Positions 17,014-27,869 of a stretch of 64,000 bases of DNA are shown in pieces. The notes under the pieces were generated by a model. That model was not told where the DNA came from. It made no database searches and was given only the letters and a program-made list of their open reading frames with translations. Position 1 is the stretch's first letter. Every line of letters begins with the position of its first letter. The position numbers and the translations under genes are program-made. Source of the stretch: Bacillus siamensis KCTC 13613 (GTDB lineage Bacteria; Bacillota; Bacilli; Bacillales; Bacillaceae); contig NZ_AJVF01000039.1 in assembly GCF_000262045.1 (NCBI RefSeq), positions 124,001-188,000 of the forward strand, in the 5' to 3' direction.

Positions 17014-17910
17014 ATGGGCAAACAAGATATTCTGTGGGGTATCGCCCCCATTGGATGGCGCAATGACGATATGCCGGAAATCGGAGCCGGGAATACGCTG
17101 CAGCATCTGTTGAGCGATATTGTCGTCGCCGGCTTTCAAGGAACGGAAGCGGGAGGGTTTTTCCCTGAACCTTCCGTCCTGAATAAGGAACTGGCTCTCC
17201 GGAACTTGCGGATTGCGGGGAAATGGTTCAGCAGTTTTATCATTCAAGACGGTATTGAAAAAACGGCTGAATCATTTACGGAACACTGCGATTATTTGCA
17301 GAAAGTCGGAGCGGATGTCGCCATCGTTTCTGAACAGACGTACAGTGTCCAGGGCTTGGACATTGATGTTTTTAAGAAAAAACCGCACTTCTCAGATGAA
17401 GAATGGGTTACGCTGTGCAATGGCTTGAACCGTCTCGGGAAAATCGCGGAGGAATACGGGCTGAACCTCGCTTTTCATCATCATCTCGGCACAGGCGTCC
17501 AGACGGCGGAAGAAGTTGACCGGCTGATGGAAGGAACGGACCCCCGGTATGTCCATTTACTTTATGATACCGGCCATGCCTATATCTCCGATGGAGACTG
17601 CATGACGATTCTCAACAAGCATATGGATCGGATCAGACACGTTCATTTCAAAGATGCGCGGATTGACATTATGGAGCGGTGCAGACAAGAAGGCAAATCA
17701 TTCAGGCAGTCGTTTTTACAGGGCATTTTCACGGTTCCCGGAGACGGATGCATCGACTTTACCGAAGTGTACCGGACGCTCATCCGTCATGATTATTCAG
17801 GCTGGATCGTCATTGAAGCCGAACAAGACCCCGCAATCGCCAATCCGCTTGAGTACGCGCTGATAGCGAGAAAGTATATCGACAGTGAACTGCTTGATCC
17901 TGCAAATTAG
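17014..17910 (+). CDS. iolE: 2-keto-myo-inositol (inosose) dehydratase IolE
   Basis: 298 residues, TIM-barrel AP-endonuclease-2-like fold. It removes water from scyllo-inosose to give the trihydroxycyclohexanedione used by IolD. Metal-binding residues are suggested by [27 protein letters not shown] and VIEAEQDP. It is 15 bp downstream of iolD with GAGGGGAGG. Confidence 0.95.
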   Translation: MGKQDILWGIAPIGWRNDDMPEIGAGNTLQHLLSDIVVAGFQGTEAGGFFPEPSVLNKELALRNLRIAGKWFSSFIIQDGIEKTAESFTEHCDYLQKVGADVAIVSEQTYSVQGLDIDVFKKKPHFSDEEWVTLCNGLNRLGKIAEEYGLNLAFHHHLGTGVQTAEEVDRLMEGTDPRYVHLLYDTGHAYISDGDCMTILNKHMDRIRHVHFKDARIDIMERCRQEGKSFRQSFLQGIFTVPGDGCIDFTEVYRTLIRHDYSGWIVIEAEQDPAIANPLEYALIARKYIDSELLDPAN

Positions 17911-17922
17911 AGGGGGGCTTAT

Positions 17923-19175
<1,253 letters not shown>

Positions 19176-19194
19176 TAGATTTGGAGTGAAAACA

Positions 19195-20064
19195 ATGAAA
19201 CTGGCCTTAGATCCATCCATGTACCGTGATGATTTAACGTTAGAGGAAATGGTCTATAAAACGGCGGAGCTCGGATACGAGTATATCGAACTGTCCCCGC
19301 GCGAGGATTTCTGTCCTTTCTACAAATATCCGAAAGTCGATTCAGCAAAAATCAAACAATTGAAGCGTCTTTTAAAGGATACAGGCGTGAAGCTGTCCTC
19401 TCTTCTGCCGCTTTACCACTGGGCGGGGCCTGATGAAGACCGCCGCCAGGCCGCTGTGCGCAACTGGAAACGGGCGATCGAAATTGCGGTTGAGCTTGAA
19501 GTGGATTTGATGAACAGTGAATTCAGCGGTTCAAAATATGATCCGTTGACAAGTGAAGAAAAATTCATCAAATCCATGGATGAGCTGCTGCCCGTCTTTG
19601 AAAAAGAAGGCGTTAAACTCAATCTGCAGGCCCATCCATACGATTTTATCGAAACGCACAAAGGTGCGATGAATATGATCCGCGCGCTTGATAAGGATTG
19701 GATCAATCTTGTCTACTCGACGGCGCATACGTTCTTTTACGATGACGGCAAAGGCGATATTGCGACTATGTTTGATGAAGCCGGCGGCCGCCTCACACAT
19801 GTTTTATTTGCAGATACCTTTAATCATAAAGCGGCTCACGGCCTGCGTTACATCGTCAATCCGCCTGATGCGAAAGTAACGGTTCATCAGCATTTGGACA
19901 TCGGGCAAGGCGAGGTTGATTTTGATACGATTTTCAAAAAAATGAGAGAGATGAAATTCGACGGAATTGCGACGAATGCCGTTTTCGCTTGGGTCGGCGA
20001 AAGAGCGGATGAATCAAGCAGGTTCATGCTTAAGAAATTAAAAGAAGAATTAGGTATGGCATAA
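19195..20064 (+). CDS. iolH: IolH, TIM-barrel sugar isomerase/epimerase-like protein
   Basis: 289 residues, AP-endonuclease-2-like family. Metal or acid-base residues are suggested by [24 protein letters not shown] and [15 protein letters not shown]. The exact reaction in inositol catabolism is not settled. ATG 19195 after TTGGAGTG is preferred to the in-frame GTG 19186, which overlaps that site. Confidence 0.9.
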   Translation: MKLALDPSMYRDDLTLEEMVYKTAELGYEYIELSPREDFCPFYKYPKVDSAKIKQLKRLLKDTGVKLSSLLPLYHWAGPDEDRRQAAVRNWKRAIEIAVELEVDLMNSEFSGSKYDPLTSEEKFIKSMDELLPVFEKEGVKLNLQAHPYDFIETHKGAMNMIRALDKDWINLVYSTAHTFFYDDGKGDIATMFDEAGGRLTHVLFADTFNHKAAHGLRYIVNPPDAKVTVHQHLDIGQGEVDFDTIFKKMREMKFDGIATNAVFAWVGERADESSRFMLKKLKEELGMA

Positions 20065-20129
20065 GCTTTAGTACGGAGTTCGGCGGGGCGGAAAGGCTCC
20101 TCAGCTAAACGCAGATGGGAGAGGCTGAC

Positions 20130-20972
20130 ATGAAACTTTGCTTTAATGAAGCGACTACGCTGGAGAATTCAAACTTGAAACAGGATTTAGAGTTGTGCGA
20201 AAAGCACGGCTATGATTATATTGAAATCCGCACAATGGATAAGCTGCCGGAATACTTAAAAGACCATTCACTGGCCGATCTGGCGGAATATTTTCAAACC
20301 CATCACATTAAACCGCTTGCCCTGAACGCACTGGTTTTCTTCAACAACCGTGATGAGCAGGACTATAGGGAGATCATTTCGGAATTCAAAAGCATGATGG
20401 AAACGTGCGAAACGCTCGGCGTGAAATATGTGGTGGCCGTGCCGCTTGTGACAGAGCGGAAAATCTTGAAAGAAGAGATCAAAAAGAGCAGCGCAGAGGT
20501 GCTGACTGAGCTTTCGGACATCGCGGAGCCGTACGGCGTAAACATTGCCCTTGAATTTGTCGGCCACCCTCAATGCACGGTCAATACATTTGAACAGGCG
20601 TATGACATCGTGAACGCTGTCGGCCGCGATAATGTCGGGCTTGTGTTTGACAGCTTCCATTTCCACGCGATGGGCTCCAATATTGAAAGCCTGAGGCAGG
20701 CGGACGGAAAGAAAATTTTCATCTATCATATCGACGATACAGAAGATTTCCCGATCGGATTTTTAACGGATGAAGACCGTGTCTGGCCGGGGAAGGGAGC
20801 GATTGACTTAGACGCCCACCTGTCAGCGTTAAGGGATATCGGATTCAATGATGTTGTCTCCGTAGAACTGTTCAGGCCTGAATATTATAAGCTGACCGCG
20901 GAGGAAACGATCAAAACGGCAAAGGAAACAACGGAAGCCGTCGTATCAAAATACTTCTTGAAGGAGGCGTGA
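20130..20972 (+). CDS. iolI: 2-keto-myo-inositol isomerase IolI
   Basis: 280-residue TIM-barrel metalloenzyme that interconverts 2-keto-myo-inositol with 1-keto-D-chiro-inositol. Ligand motifs: ALEFVGHPQCTVN (Glu), FDSFHFHAMGS (Asp, His), YHIDDTEDF and VSVELFRPEYY (Glu). ATG 20130 follows GGGAGAGG. The gap after iolH is 65 bp. The stop overlaps the iolJ ribosome-binding region. Confidence 0.93.
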   Translation: MKLCFNEATTLENSNLKQDLELCEKHGYDYIEIRTMDKLPEYLKDHSLADLAEYFQTHHIKPLALNALVFFNNRDEQDYREIISEFKSMMETCETLGVKYVVAVPLVTERKILKEEIKKSSAEVLTELSDIAEPYGVNIALEFVGHPQCTVNTFEQAYDIVNAVGRDNVGLVFDSFHFHAMGSNIESLRQADGKKIFIYHIDDTEDFPIGFLTDEDRVWPGKGAIDLDAHLSALRDIGFNDVVSVELFRPEYYKLTAEETIKTAKETTEAVVSKYFLKEA

Positions 20973-20974
20973 AC

Positions 20975-21847
20975 ATGGCTTTTGTCACCATGAAACATCT
21001 TCTTGCAGAAGCGAAACGGGAGCAGTATGCAGTCGGCCAGTTTAATATAAACGGTCTGCAATGGACGAAGGCGATTCTGCAAGCGGCGCAAAAGGAGCAA
21101 TCGCCGGTCATCGCCGCGGCTTCCGATCGTCTGGTCGATTATTTAGGCGGCTTTAAAACGATTGCCGCCATGGCCGGCGCATTAATGGAGGAAATGGCCA
21201 TTACCGTTCCCGTCGTGCTTCATCTTGATCACGGAAGCAGTGCGGAACGCTGCAGACAGGCCATTGACGCCGGATTCAGTTCAGTGATGATTGACGGCTC
21301 CCATCAGCCGATTGACGAGAATATCGCGATGACAAAAGAAGTCACTGATTATGCCGCAAAGCACGGTGTGTCAGTAGAAGCCGAAGTCGGCACGGTCGGC
21401 GGCATGGAAGACGGTCTGGTCGGCGGTGTCCGCTATGCCGATATCACAGAATGTGAGCGGATCGTCAAAGAAACCAGCATCGACGCGCTGGCCGCCGCCC
21501 TCGGCTCCGTACACGGCAAATATCAGGGTGAGCCGAATCTCGGATTTAAGGAGATGGAAGCGATCTCCCGCATGACTGATATTCCTCTCGTTCTTCACGG
21601 GGCATCCGGAATTCCGCAGGATCAGATCCAAAAAGCCATCACGCTCGGCCACGCGAAAATCAATATCAACACGGAATGTATGGTCGCCTGGACAGACGAA
21701 ACACGCCGCATGTTTCAGAAAACCAGCGATCTGTATGAGCCGCGCGGCTACATGATACCCGGCATTGAAGCTGTAGAAGAGACGGTGCGAAGCAAAATGA
21801 GAGCGTTCGGATCAGCCGGAAAAGCCGCTAAGCAGCCGGTCGGCTGA
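20975..21847 (+). CDS. iolJ: 6-phospho-5-dehydro-2-deoxy-gluconate aldolase IolJ
   Basis: 290-residue class II aldolase cleaving DKGP to dihydroxyacetone phosphate and malonate semialdehyde, which feeds IolA. Zinc-site motifs of class II fructose-bisphosphate-type aldolases are visible: VVLHLDHGSS, MIDGSHQP, VEAEVGTVGG, VHGKYQG and LVLHGASGIP, then NINTEC. ATG 20975 after AAGGAGG is used rather than GTG 20969, which overlaps the iolI stop. Confidence 0.95.
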   Translation: MAFVTMKHLLAEAKREQYAVGQFNINGLQWTKAILQAAQKEQSPVIAAASDRLVDYLGGFKTIAAMAGALMEEMAITVPVVLHLDHGSSAERCRQAIDAGFSSVMIDGSHQPIDENIAMTKEVTDYAAKHGVSVEAEVGTVGGMEDGLVGGVRYADITECERIVKETSIDALAAALGSVHGKYQGEPNLGFKEMEAISRMTDIPLVLHGASGIPQDQIQKAITLGHAKININTECMVAWTDETRRMFQKTSDLYEPRGYMIPGIEAVEETVRSKMRAFGSAGKAAKQPVG

Positions 21848-21857
21848 ATGAAACCAC

Positions 21858-21885
21858 CAACCGCCGGAATGGCGGTTTTTTTGTG
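21858..21885 (+). terminator. Terminator of the iol operon
   Basis: AACCGCC / GGCGGTT hairpin followed by a T-tract, ten bases past iolJ. Confidence 0.85.
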
Positions 21886-21954
21886 CGGTGTTGCGTCCGT
21901 ACGCCCGAAACGATTATGATGATGGCAACAGCGTAAAAACGGGAGTGGTTCAGT

Positions 21955-22644
21955 TTGAATAAAATCATGATAGTAGAAGACAGTGAAGACATTCGCGGAC
22001 TATTGCGGAATTACCTTGAAAAATACGGCTATCAAACCGTGGCCGCCGATGATTTTACAGCTGTTCTTGATGTTTTTTTGCGGGAAAAACCTGATGTGGT
22101 GCTGCTTGATATCAACCTGCCGTCCTATGACGGGTATTATTGGTGCCGGCAGATCCGCCAGCATTCCACAAGCCCGATCATTTTCATCTCAGCCAGAAGC
22201 GGGGAAATGGATCAGGTGATGGCGATTGAAAACGGCGGAGACGATTATATCGAAAAGCCGTTTTCCTACGATATTGTGCTCGCGAAAATCAAAAGCCAGA
22301 TCCGCAGAGCATACGGAGAGTACGCCGCCAAGCAGGGAGAGAAAGTGGTTGAATATGCCGGTGTGCAGCTCTTTGTCGAACGGTTTGAACTGCGCTTTCA
22401 AGACGAAAAAAGCGAGCTTTCTAAAAAAGAAAGCAAGCTTTTGGAGGTGCTGCTGGAGCGGGGAGAAAAGGTGACGGGGAGAGACCGGCTCATGGAAAAA
22501 ACGTGGGACACCGACATTTTCGTCGATGACAATACACTTAACGTGTATGTCACGCGGCTCAGAAAAAAACTGCGGGAGCTGAATGCGCCTGTTTCCATTG
22601 AATCGGTGCGGGGTGAAGGCTACCAGCTGAGGGCGCTGTCATGA
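21955..22644 (+). CDS. yxdJ: OmpR-type response regulator YxdJ
   Basis: 229 residues: receiver domain with the phosphoacceptor Asp in VVLLDINLPSYDG (about residue 52) and Lys in YIEKPFS, then an OmpR/PhoB winged helix domain (DNTLNVYVTRLRKKL). It is the partner of YxdK and activates yxdLM in response to certain cationic antimicrobial peptides (LL-37 is reported for the B. subtilis homologue). It starts at TTG 21955 after GGGAGTGG and overlaps yxdK by 4 bp. Confidence 0.94.
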   Translation: MNKIMIVEDSEDIRGLLRNYLEKYGYQTVAADDFTAVLDVFLREKPDVVLLDINLPSYDGYYWCRQIRQHSTSPIIFISARSGEMDQVMAIENGGDDYIEKPFSYDIVLAKIKSQIRRAYGEYAAKQGEKVVEYAGVQLFVERFELRFQDEKSELSKKESKLLEVLLERGEKVTGRDRLMEKTWDTDIFVDDNTLNVYVTRLRKKLRELNAPVSIESVRGEGYQLRALS

Positions 22645-23618
22645 AGCTGTTTCTCCGTTCCCATGCCGTGCTGATTCTGCTTTTTCTCCTTCAAGGGCTG
22701 TTTGTCTTCTTTTATTACTGGTTTGCGGGTCTTCATTCTTTTTCCCACCTGTTTTACATATTGGGCGTGCAGCTTCTTATTTTGGCAGGGTACCTGGCCT
22801 ATCGCTGGTACAAAGACCGCGGCGTGTATCATTGGCTCAGCTCGGAGCAGGAAGGGACGGACATCCCGTATCTCGGTTCTTCAGTGTTTTGTTCAGAGCT
22901 GTACGAAAAGCAAATGGAGCTGATCCGGATGCAGCACCAGAAGCTCCATGAGACCGAAGCCAAGCTCGACGCGCGGGTGACGTATATGAATCAATGGGTG
23001 CACCAAGTAAAGACGCCGCTGTCGGTCATTAATTTAATCATTCAGGAAGAGGATGAACCCGTCTTTGAACAAATCAAAAAAGAGGTCCGGCAGATTGAAT
23101 TCGGGCTGGAGACGCTCCTTTATTCATCACGGCTCGACCTGTTTGAGCGGGATTTTAAAGTCGAAGCGGTTTCCTTATCAGAGCTTCTCCAATCGGTCAT
23201 TCAAAGCTATAAACGGTTTTTTATTCAATACCGAGTCTATCCGAAAATGGACATTCGCGATGATCATCAGATTTACACCGATGCCAAATGGCTCAAATTT
23301 GCGATCGGCCAAGTGGTCACAAATGCGGTCAAGTATTCGGCAGGCAAGAGTGACAGACTGGAGCTGAATGTCTTCCGCGATGAAGACAGGACGGTGCTTG
23401 AAGTCAAAGATTACGGTGTCGGCATTCCCTCGCAGGACATCAAGCGGGTGTTTGATCCTTATTTCACCGGCGAAAATGGGCGGCGTTTCCAAGAGTCTAC
23501 AGGAATCGGTCTCCATCTCGTCAAAGAAATTACGGGCAAGCTCAATCATACGGCGGACATCAGTTCGTCCCCCGGTGAAGGGACATCGGTTCGATTTTCA
23601 TTTCTTACAAAAATGTAA
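22641..23618 (+). CDS. yxdK: Intramembrane-sensing histidine kinase YxdK
   Basis: 325 residues. Two N-terminal membrane helices are joined by a very short outer loop (about residues 8-55), the BceS-like design in which the partner ABC transporter supplies the sensing. His121 lies in the box NQWVHQVKTPLSVI, and a HATPase_c domain contains NAVKYSAG, KDYGVGI and GIGLHLVKEI. It phosphorylates YxdJ. Confidence 0.93.
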   Translation: MKLFLRSHAVLILLFLLQGLFVFFYYWFAGLHSFSHLFYILGVQLLILAGYLAYRWYKDRGVYHWLSSEQEGTDIPYLGSSVFCSELYEKQMELIRMQHQKLHETEAKLDARVTYMNQWVHQVKTPLSVINLIIQEEDEPVFEQIKKEVRQIEFGLETLLYSSRLDLFERDFKVEAVSLSELLQSVIQSYKRFFIQYRVYPKMDIRDDHQIYTDAKWLKFAIGQVVTNAVKYSAGKSDRLELNVFRDEDRTVLEVKDYGVGIPSQDIKRVFDPYFTGENGRRFQESTGIGLHLVKEITGKLNHTADISSSPGEGTSVRFSFLTKM

Positions 23619-23653
23619 GACTGCGTTAAGAAAACAACATAGCTCGTTTTGCT

Positions 23654-23692
23654 TCCCCTTGATAACATGGATTCATGTCAAGGGGATTTTTT
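23654..23692 (+). terminator. Terminator after yxdJK
   Basis: TCCCCTTGA (23654-23662) pairs with TCAAGGGGA (23678-23686), with an inner CATG/CATG stem and six T after it. It separates the regulator pair from yxdLM, which therefore probably has its own inducible promoter in the roughly 70-bp gap that follows. Confidence 0.85.
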
Positions 23693-23762
23693 ATGCTGAA
23701 CGCCCCGGCACTACATGAAAGCAGCCCTGATCAACAAGAATAAAACCATAAGGAGGATTCTC

Positions 23763-24536
23763 ATGGCGAATATGCTTGAAGTCAAACAGATAAATAAAAC
23801 CTATAAAGGACAAGTATCCTATCAAGCCTTAAAACAAATTTCATTTTCAATAGAAGAAGGCGGGTTCACGGCGGTGATGGGACCGTCCGGCTCCGGAAAG
23901 ACAACGCTTTTGAATATCATTTCAACGATTGACCGTCCGGATTCAGGCGATATCCTGATTCACGGAGAAAATCCGCACCGGCTGAAGCGGACAAAGCTCG
24001 CCCATTTCCGCCGCAAGCAGCTCGGATTTGTGTTCCAGGATTTCAACCTTCTGGACACGCTGACGATCGGTGAAAATATCATGCTGCCGTTAACGCTTGA
24101 AAAAGAAGCGCCGTCTGTCATGGAAGAAAAACTGCTCGGCATCGCGAAAAAGCTCGGAATCGAAGACCTGCTCAACAAACGGACGTTTGAAGTATCCGGC
24201 GGACAGCGCCAGCGGGCCGCCATCGCAAGAGCGGTCATTCATAAGCCGTCACTCATTCTCGCCGATGAACCGACTGGAAATCTTGATTCCAAAGCGTCAA
24301 AAGACGTCATGGAAACGATGCAGAGCCTGAACCAGGATGATCATGTCACGGCTTTGATGGTGACCCATGATCCGGTTGCGGCAAGCTACTGCCGCCGTGT
24401 CATCTTTATAAAAGACGGCGAGCTGTTTAATGAGATTTACCGCGGGGAAAACCGCCAAGTCTTTTATGAGCAGATTCTTGATGTGCTGTCTATGCTGGGG
24501 GGAAACGCAAATGACCTTTCTTCAGTTCGCTTATAA
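23763..24536 (+). CDS. yxdL: ABC transporter ATP-binding protein YxdL (BceA type)
   Basis: 257 residues. Walker A GPSGSGKTT, signature SGGQRQR, Walker B ILADEPTGNLD and the switch His in VTHDP. It forms the ATPase of the YxdLM peptide-sensing/detoxification transporter. ATG 23763 after AAGGAGG is preferred over the longer frame from 23715. The 3' end overlaps yxdM by 26 bp. Confidence 0.94.
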   Translation: MANMLEVKQINKTYKGQVSYQALKQISFSIEEGGFTAVMGPSGSGKTTLLNIISTIDRPDSGDILIHGENPHRLKRTKLAHFRRKQLGFVFQDFNLLDTLTIGENIMLPLTLEKEAPSVMEEKLLGIAKKLGIEDLLNKRTFEVSGGQRQRAAIARAVIHKPSLILADEPTGNLDSKASKDVMETMQSLNQDDHVTALMVTHDPVAASYCRRVIFIKDGELFNEIYRGENRQVFYEQILDVLSMLGGNANDLSSVRL

Positions 24537-26379
24537 AAACGTCACGAGAAACAAAAGGGCCTATCTTGCATTCTTCTTGAGCAGCGCCTTTTCCGTGTTG
24601 ATTTTCTTTACCTTTGCGATGTTCCTGTTTCATCCGGCACTAAAGGAAGGCTACCTGAATAACATCGCCAGAAAAGGCTTAACCGCAGCGGAATGGATGA
24701 TCTTTGTTTTTTCTTTCTTATTTGTTCTGTATTCGGTTAATGCCTTTTTGAAATCGAGAAATAAAGAATTCGGTATTCTGCTGATGCAGGGCATCACGCC
24801 GGTGCAGCTGAGAAAGCTCATTACGGCGGAAAACATGATCATCGGCGTCATGTCGATCGCAGCCGGGATTATCGGCGGGTTCATTTTTTCGAAAACGTTC
24901 TTTACGGTCGGCGCTTATATTTTAGAAATGGACGCGCTGCCTCTGTATATGCCTTGGAAAGCGCTCGGCATGACGGCCGGCGGATTTCTGCTCTTATTTT
25001 TCCTTTTATCGCAGTTCACGATCCTTTTTGTCAGATCAAATACAGTGATCAAATTAATAAAGGGCACTGACAAGATCAAGCCGGAGCCGAAGCCGTCCGT
25101 GCTTCTGTCCTTATTCGGCATCGCCTGCCTGTGCGGCGGATACGGCATGGTTCTGAAAGGCAATGTCCACGGGACTGAACCGTTCATCATTTTACTGCTT
25201 ACCGTCATCGGCACGTATTTCTTTTTCAGCCAAAGCAGCATCTGGATTCTGCGCGCGCTGAAGAAGTGGAAAACCTTTTATCTGCGCGGGAAAAATGTCA
25301 TTTGGGTTTCTGATCTTGTCTATCGTTTAAAAGATAACGCCCGCCTGTTCTTTATCGTCAGCATTATTTCCGCGGTAGCCTTTACGGCGACGGGCGTGCT
25401 CGCGATGTACAAAGCGACCGTCGGGGCGGAAGAGTCCGCCTATGAGATGGAGTATGTATCTTTCAGCAGCAATCCAAAAGAAAAGACTCATTTGAAAGAT
25501 ATTGACCATGAATTGAAAACACACGGCTTTACGTATAAGAAAGACAAAATAGATGTTTCCTATGTCCGCTATCAGGAAGGGGATACTGTTCCGCCTGTTT
25601 ATATGATCAGCGAATCGGAGGCGGCGAAGTACTTCCATGTTAAGCTGAACGGCCTGAAACATGGTGAGGCCGTCTATTTCCCGGGCACGTATGACCGCAA
25701 TTTCAAAAACGAAGCGCCGGATCAGCTGAAGCTGCTGAACCAAAAAGGCAAGCCGTCCGGCCAAAAACTGTCGGTAAAAGAAGTCGAAAAACCGCTGATT
25801 TCATTGAATGCCATCATCGCGGTGAACGATCAAACCTTTGATCGGCTGAAATCACTTGGTGATAAAGCGTCATTATACGGCTACAGCTACGATCATTGGA
25901 AAGACAGTCTTGGGATCAGCCAATCCTTGAAAAATGAGATTTACGGCAACTATATTGACGTGCATTCTGATTTTATGGCAAAAGCGGGCACCTACTATGA
26001 TACGGTGCAGCTGCCGAGCTTGAGTTTATTCATCGGCCTGTTTATCGCGATTGTCTTCTTTGTCGCGGCAGCAAGTTTCTTATATTTCAGGCTGTTCACC
26101 GATTTAGATGACGACCGGGAGCGCTACCGTTCATTGGCCAAAATCGGTCTGAGTGAGCGTGAAATGTCACAAAGCGTGACGATACAATTGGCGATTCTCT
26201 TCTTCTTTCCATTTGTCATTGCCGTCATGCATACGCTGTTTGCCTTGAGAACATTGGCTGTGGAAGGTTATTCCGATGTAGCGGGGCCGCTCAGTCTGAC
26301 CATCGGAGGATTTTTCATTTTTCAGCTTCTGTTCTTCCTTGCGGTGCGGTCAAGCTATTTGAAAAAACTGAACAAGTAA
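24511..26379 (+). CDS. yxdM: ABC transporter permease YxdM (BceB type)
   Basis: 622 residues with the BceB layout: four membrane helices in the first 225 residues, further helices around 230-310, a large extracytoplasmic domain of about 200 residues and a final cluster of three helices (FtsX-type core). It probably works with YxdL in sensing or removing cationic peptides and passes the signal to YxdK. ATG 24511 follows GGGGGGAAACG inside the end of yxdL. Confidence 0.92.
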   Translation: MTFLQFAYKNVTRNKRAYLAFFLSSAFSVLIFFTFAMFLFHPALKEGYLNNIARKGLTAAEWMIFVFSFLFVLYSVNAFLKSRNKEFGILLMQGITPVQLRKLITAENMIIGVMSIAAGIIGGFIFSKTFFTVGAYILEMDALPLYMPWKALGMTAGGFLLLFFLLSQFTILFVRSNTVIKLIKGTDKIKPEPKPSVLLSLFGIACLCGGYGMVLKGNVHGTEPFIILLLTVIGTYFFFSQSSIWILRALKKWKTFYLRGKNVIWVSDLVYRLKDNARLFFIVSIISAVAFTATGVLAMYKATVGAEESAYEMEYVSFSSNPKEKTHLKDIDHELKTHGFTYKKDKIDVSYVRYQEGDTVPPVYMISESEAAKYFHVKLNGLKHGEAVYFPGTYDRNFKNEAPDQLKLLNQKGKPSGQKLSVKEVEKPLISLNAIIAVNDQTFDRLKSLGDKASLYGYSYDHWKDSLGISQSLKNEIYGNYIDVHSDFMAKAGTYYDTVQLPSLSLFIGLFIAIVFFVAAASFLYFRLFTDLDDDRERYRSLAKIGLSEREMSQSVTIQLAILFFFPFVIAVMHTLFALRTLAVEGYSDVAGPLSLTIGGFFIFQLLFFLAVRSSYLKKLNK

Positions 26380-26392
26380 GGGGAGTGTAAAG

Positions 26393-26740
26393 ATGAAAAA
26401 AGCATTGGCAATCTTGGCCGTCTTGGCGGCCGCTGCCGTCATATGCGGGCTTCTCTTTTTTCATAACGATGTTACAGACAGATTTAATCCGTTTATTCAC
26501 CAGCAAGATGTTTATGTACAGATTGACCGAGATGGCAAACATCTTAGCCCGGGCGGTACTGAATATACATTAGACGGATACAACGCATCCGGAAAAAAAG
26601 AAGAAGTGACCTTTTTCGCCGGGAAAGACCTCCGAAAGAATGCCTATTTGAAGGTGAAGGCGAAAGGAAAGTATGTCGAGACTTGGGAAGAAGTCAGGTT
26701 TAAAGATATGCCGGACTCCGTACAGTCGAAATTAAAGTAA
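26393..26740 (+). CDS. yxeA: Secreted/anchored small protein YxeA
   Basis: 115 residues. One N-terminal hydrophobic segment (ALAILAVLAAAAVICGLLF) acts as signal peptide or anchor, followed by an exported domain rich in Lys and beta-strand pattern (DUF1093-like). It lies 13 bp after yxdM with GGGGAGTG, so probably co-expressed with the YxdLM transporter. Function unknown. Confidence 0.85.
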   Translation: MKKALAILAVLAAAAVICGLLFFHNDVTDRFNPFIHQQDVYVQIDRDGKHLSPGGTEYTLDGYNASGKKEEVTFFAGKDLRKNAYLKVKAKGKYVETWEEVRFKDMPDSVQSKLK

Positions 26741-26746
26741 TCATAC

Positions 26747-26777
26747 AAAACGGCACAGCGTCAGACTGTGCCGTTTT
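26747..26777. terminator. Bidirectional terminator between yxeA and yxeB
   Basis: AAACGGCACAG / CTGTGCCGTTT hairpin with A- and T-rich flanks between convergent genes. Confidence 0.85.
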
Positions 26778-26778
26778 C

Positions 26779-27744
26779 TTATTTTTTATTTTCTTCGGCC
26801 CGTTTGATCAGCATGTCGGTTATGATATCCATCTGTTTGCTGACGGCAATCGGGTCATACGGATAGAAGGTGTTGTAGTCGTTGATAAAGACACGATTGT
26901 TCTTTACGGCGTCGAGATTTTTCCAAACGGATGAATCTTTCAGACGCTCAAATGTTTTGCTTTCTCCATTCGGATTGTAATCAGTGATGAACATATAATC
27001 AGCCGCATATTGAGGGATGACCTCTTGGGAAACCTGTTTCATGGCGCCCGTTTTCATGATGTCTTTTTCAATATTGGCCGGCGCTTTTAATCCGAGTGCG
27101 TTATAAACGGCTTGGCCGCCGCGGCCGGAATTGTCATTGAAAATCCAGATCTCGCCTTTATCCGTCGTTTCATAAAGGCCGACTGTCTCGTCTTTGCCGA
27201 TCACACGTTTGAGGCGCTTTTGATCGGCTTCGGCTTTTTTGTTGAAGTCTGCCATAAAGCTTTTGGCTTTATCCTTCGCCCCGGCAATATCGCCGAACAG
27301 GCTGACCGTATCTTTCGTATTTTTTGCGGTGTTAAAAGGAATGACAATCGTCGGCGCGATTTTCGAAAGTTTTTCGTATTGATCATCCTTCATCAGCACG
27401 ATTAAATCAGGCTTCAGCTGCATTACTTTCTCCACATTGACGGGATTGCCGATGTCCGTGGTGTTTTTCAGCTGTTTTTGGATAAATGGATTTTTGAAAG
27501 CCCATGAGCCCGCTCCGACGACATTTGCGTCAACGGACAGCAGCTCACCCGCATAAAAGTCAGTGACGATCCGCTTCGGATGTGCGGGTATGTCAATTTT
27601 TCCTTTTGTTGATTGATATGTACGCATGTCTGTTTTTCCTTTGCCTGATGCGGAGCCGCTGTTTTCCTTCGCGCCGCTGCAAGCGCTTAAGGCGAAAACA
27701 AGCAGAAGTGCCAGGCCGATCAGCCACGATCTTTTCTTCATCAT
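26779..27744 (-). CDS. yxeB: Siderophore-binding lipoprotein YxeB
   Basis: 321 residues. Lipoprotein signal peptide MMKKRSWLIGLALLLVFALSACSG with lipobox LSAC. The mature protein is a periplasmic-binding class III (helical backbone) substrate-binding protein with the family pattern IPAHPKRIVTDFYAGELL and LKPDLIVLM. The B. subtilis homologue binds ferrioxamine and uses the FhuBCG permease encoded elsewhere; no permease is present here. The start is after GGGGGAT, and a perfect Fur box lies upstream. Confidence 0.92.
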   Translation of the reverse strand: MMKKRSWLIGLALLLVFALSACSGAKENSGSASGKGKTDMRTYQSTKGKIDIPAHPKRIVTDFYAGELLSVDANVVGAGSWAFKNPFIQKQLKNTTDIGNPVNVEKVMQLKPDLIVLMKDDQYEKLSKIAPTIVIPFNTAKNTKDTVSLFGDIAGAKDKAKSFMADFNKKAEADQKRLKRVIGKDETVGLYETTDKGEIWIFNDNSGRGGQAVYNALGLKAPANIEKDIMKTGAMKQVSQEVIPQYAADYMFITDYNPNGESKTFERLKDSSVWKNLDAVKNNRVFINDYNTFYPYDPIAVSKQMDIITDMLIKRAEENKK

Positions 27745-27760
27745 GATCCCCCTATTTTAG

Positions 27761-27775
27761 TGATAATGATTATCA
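27761..27775. promoter_or_regulatory. Fur box upstream of yxeB
   Basis: TGATAATGATTATCA is a perfect 7-1-7 inverted repeat matching the B. subtilis Fur consensus TGATAATNATTATCA, placed 17 bp before the yxeB start; further TATT repeats extend it to about 27782. Confidence 0.92.
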
Positions 27776-27869
27776 TTATTAATATAGCAGGAAGACCTTA
27801 TTCCGTCTATGTTTTTATAGAAATCCTTTCTTGATTATCCATGTTATAGTAGTAAAGGAGGAGGAATGA

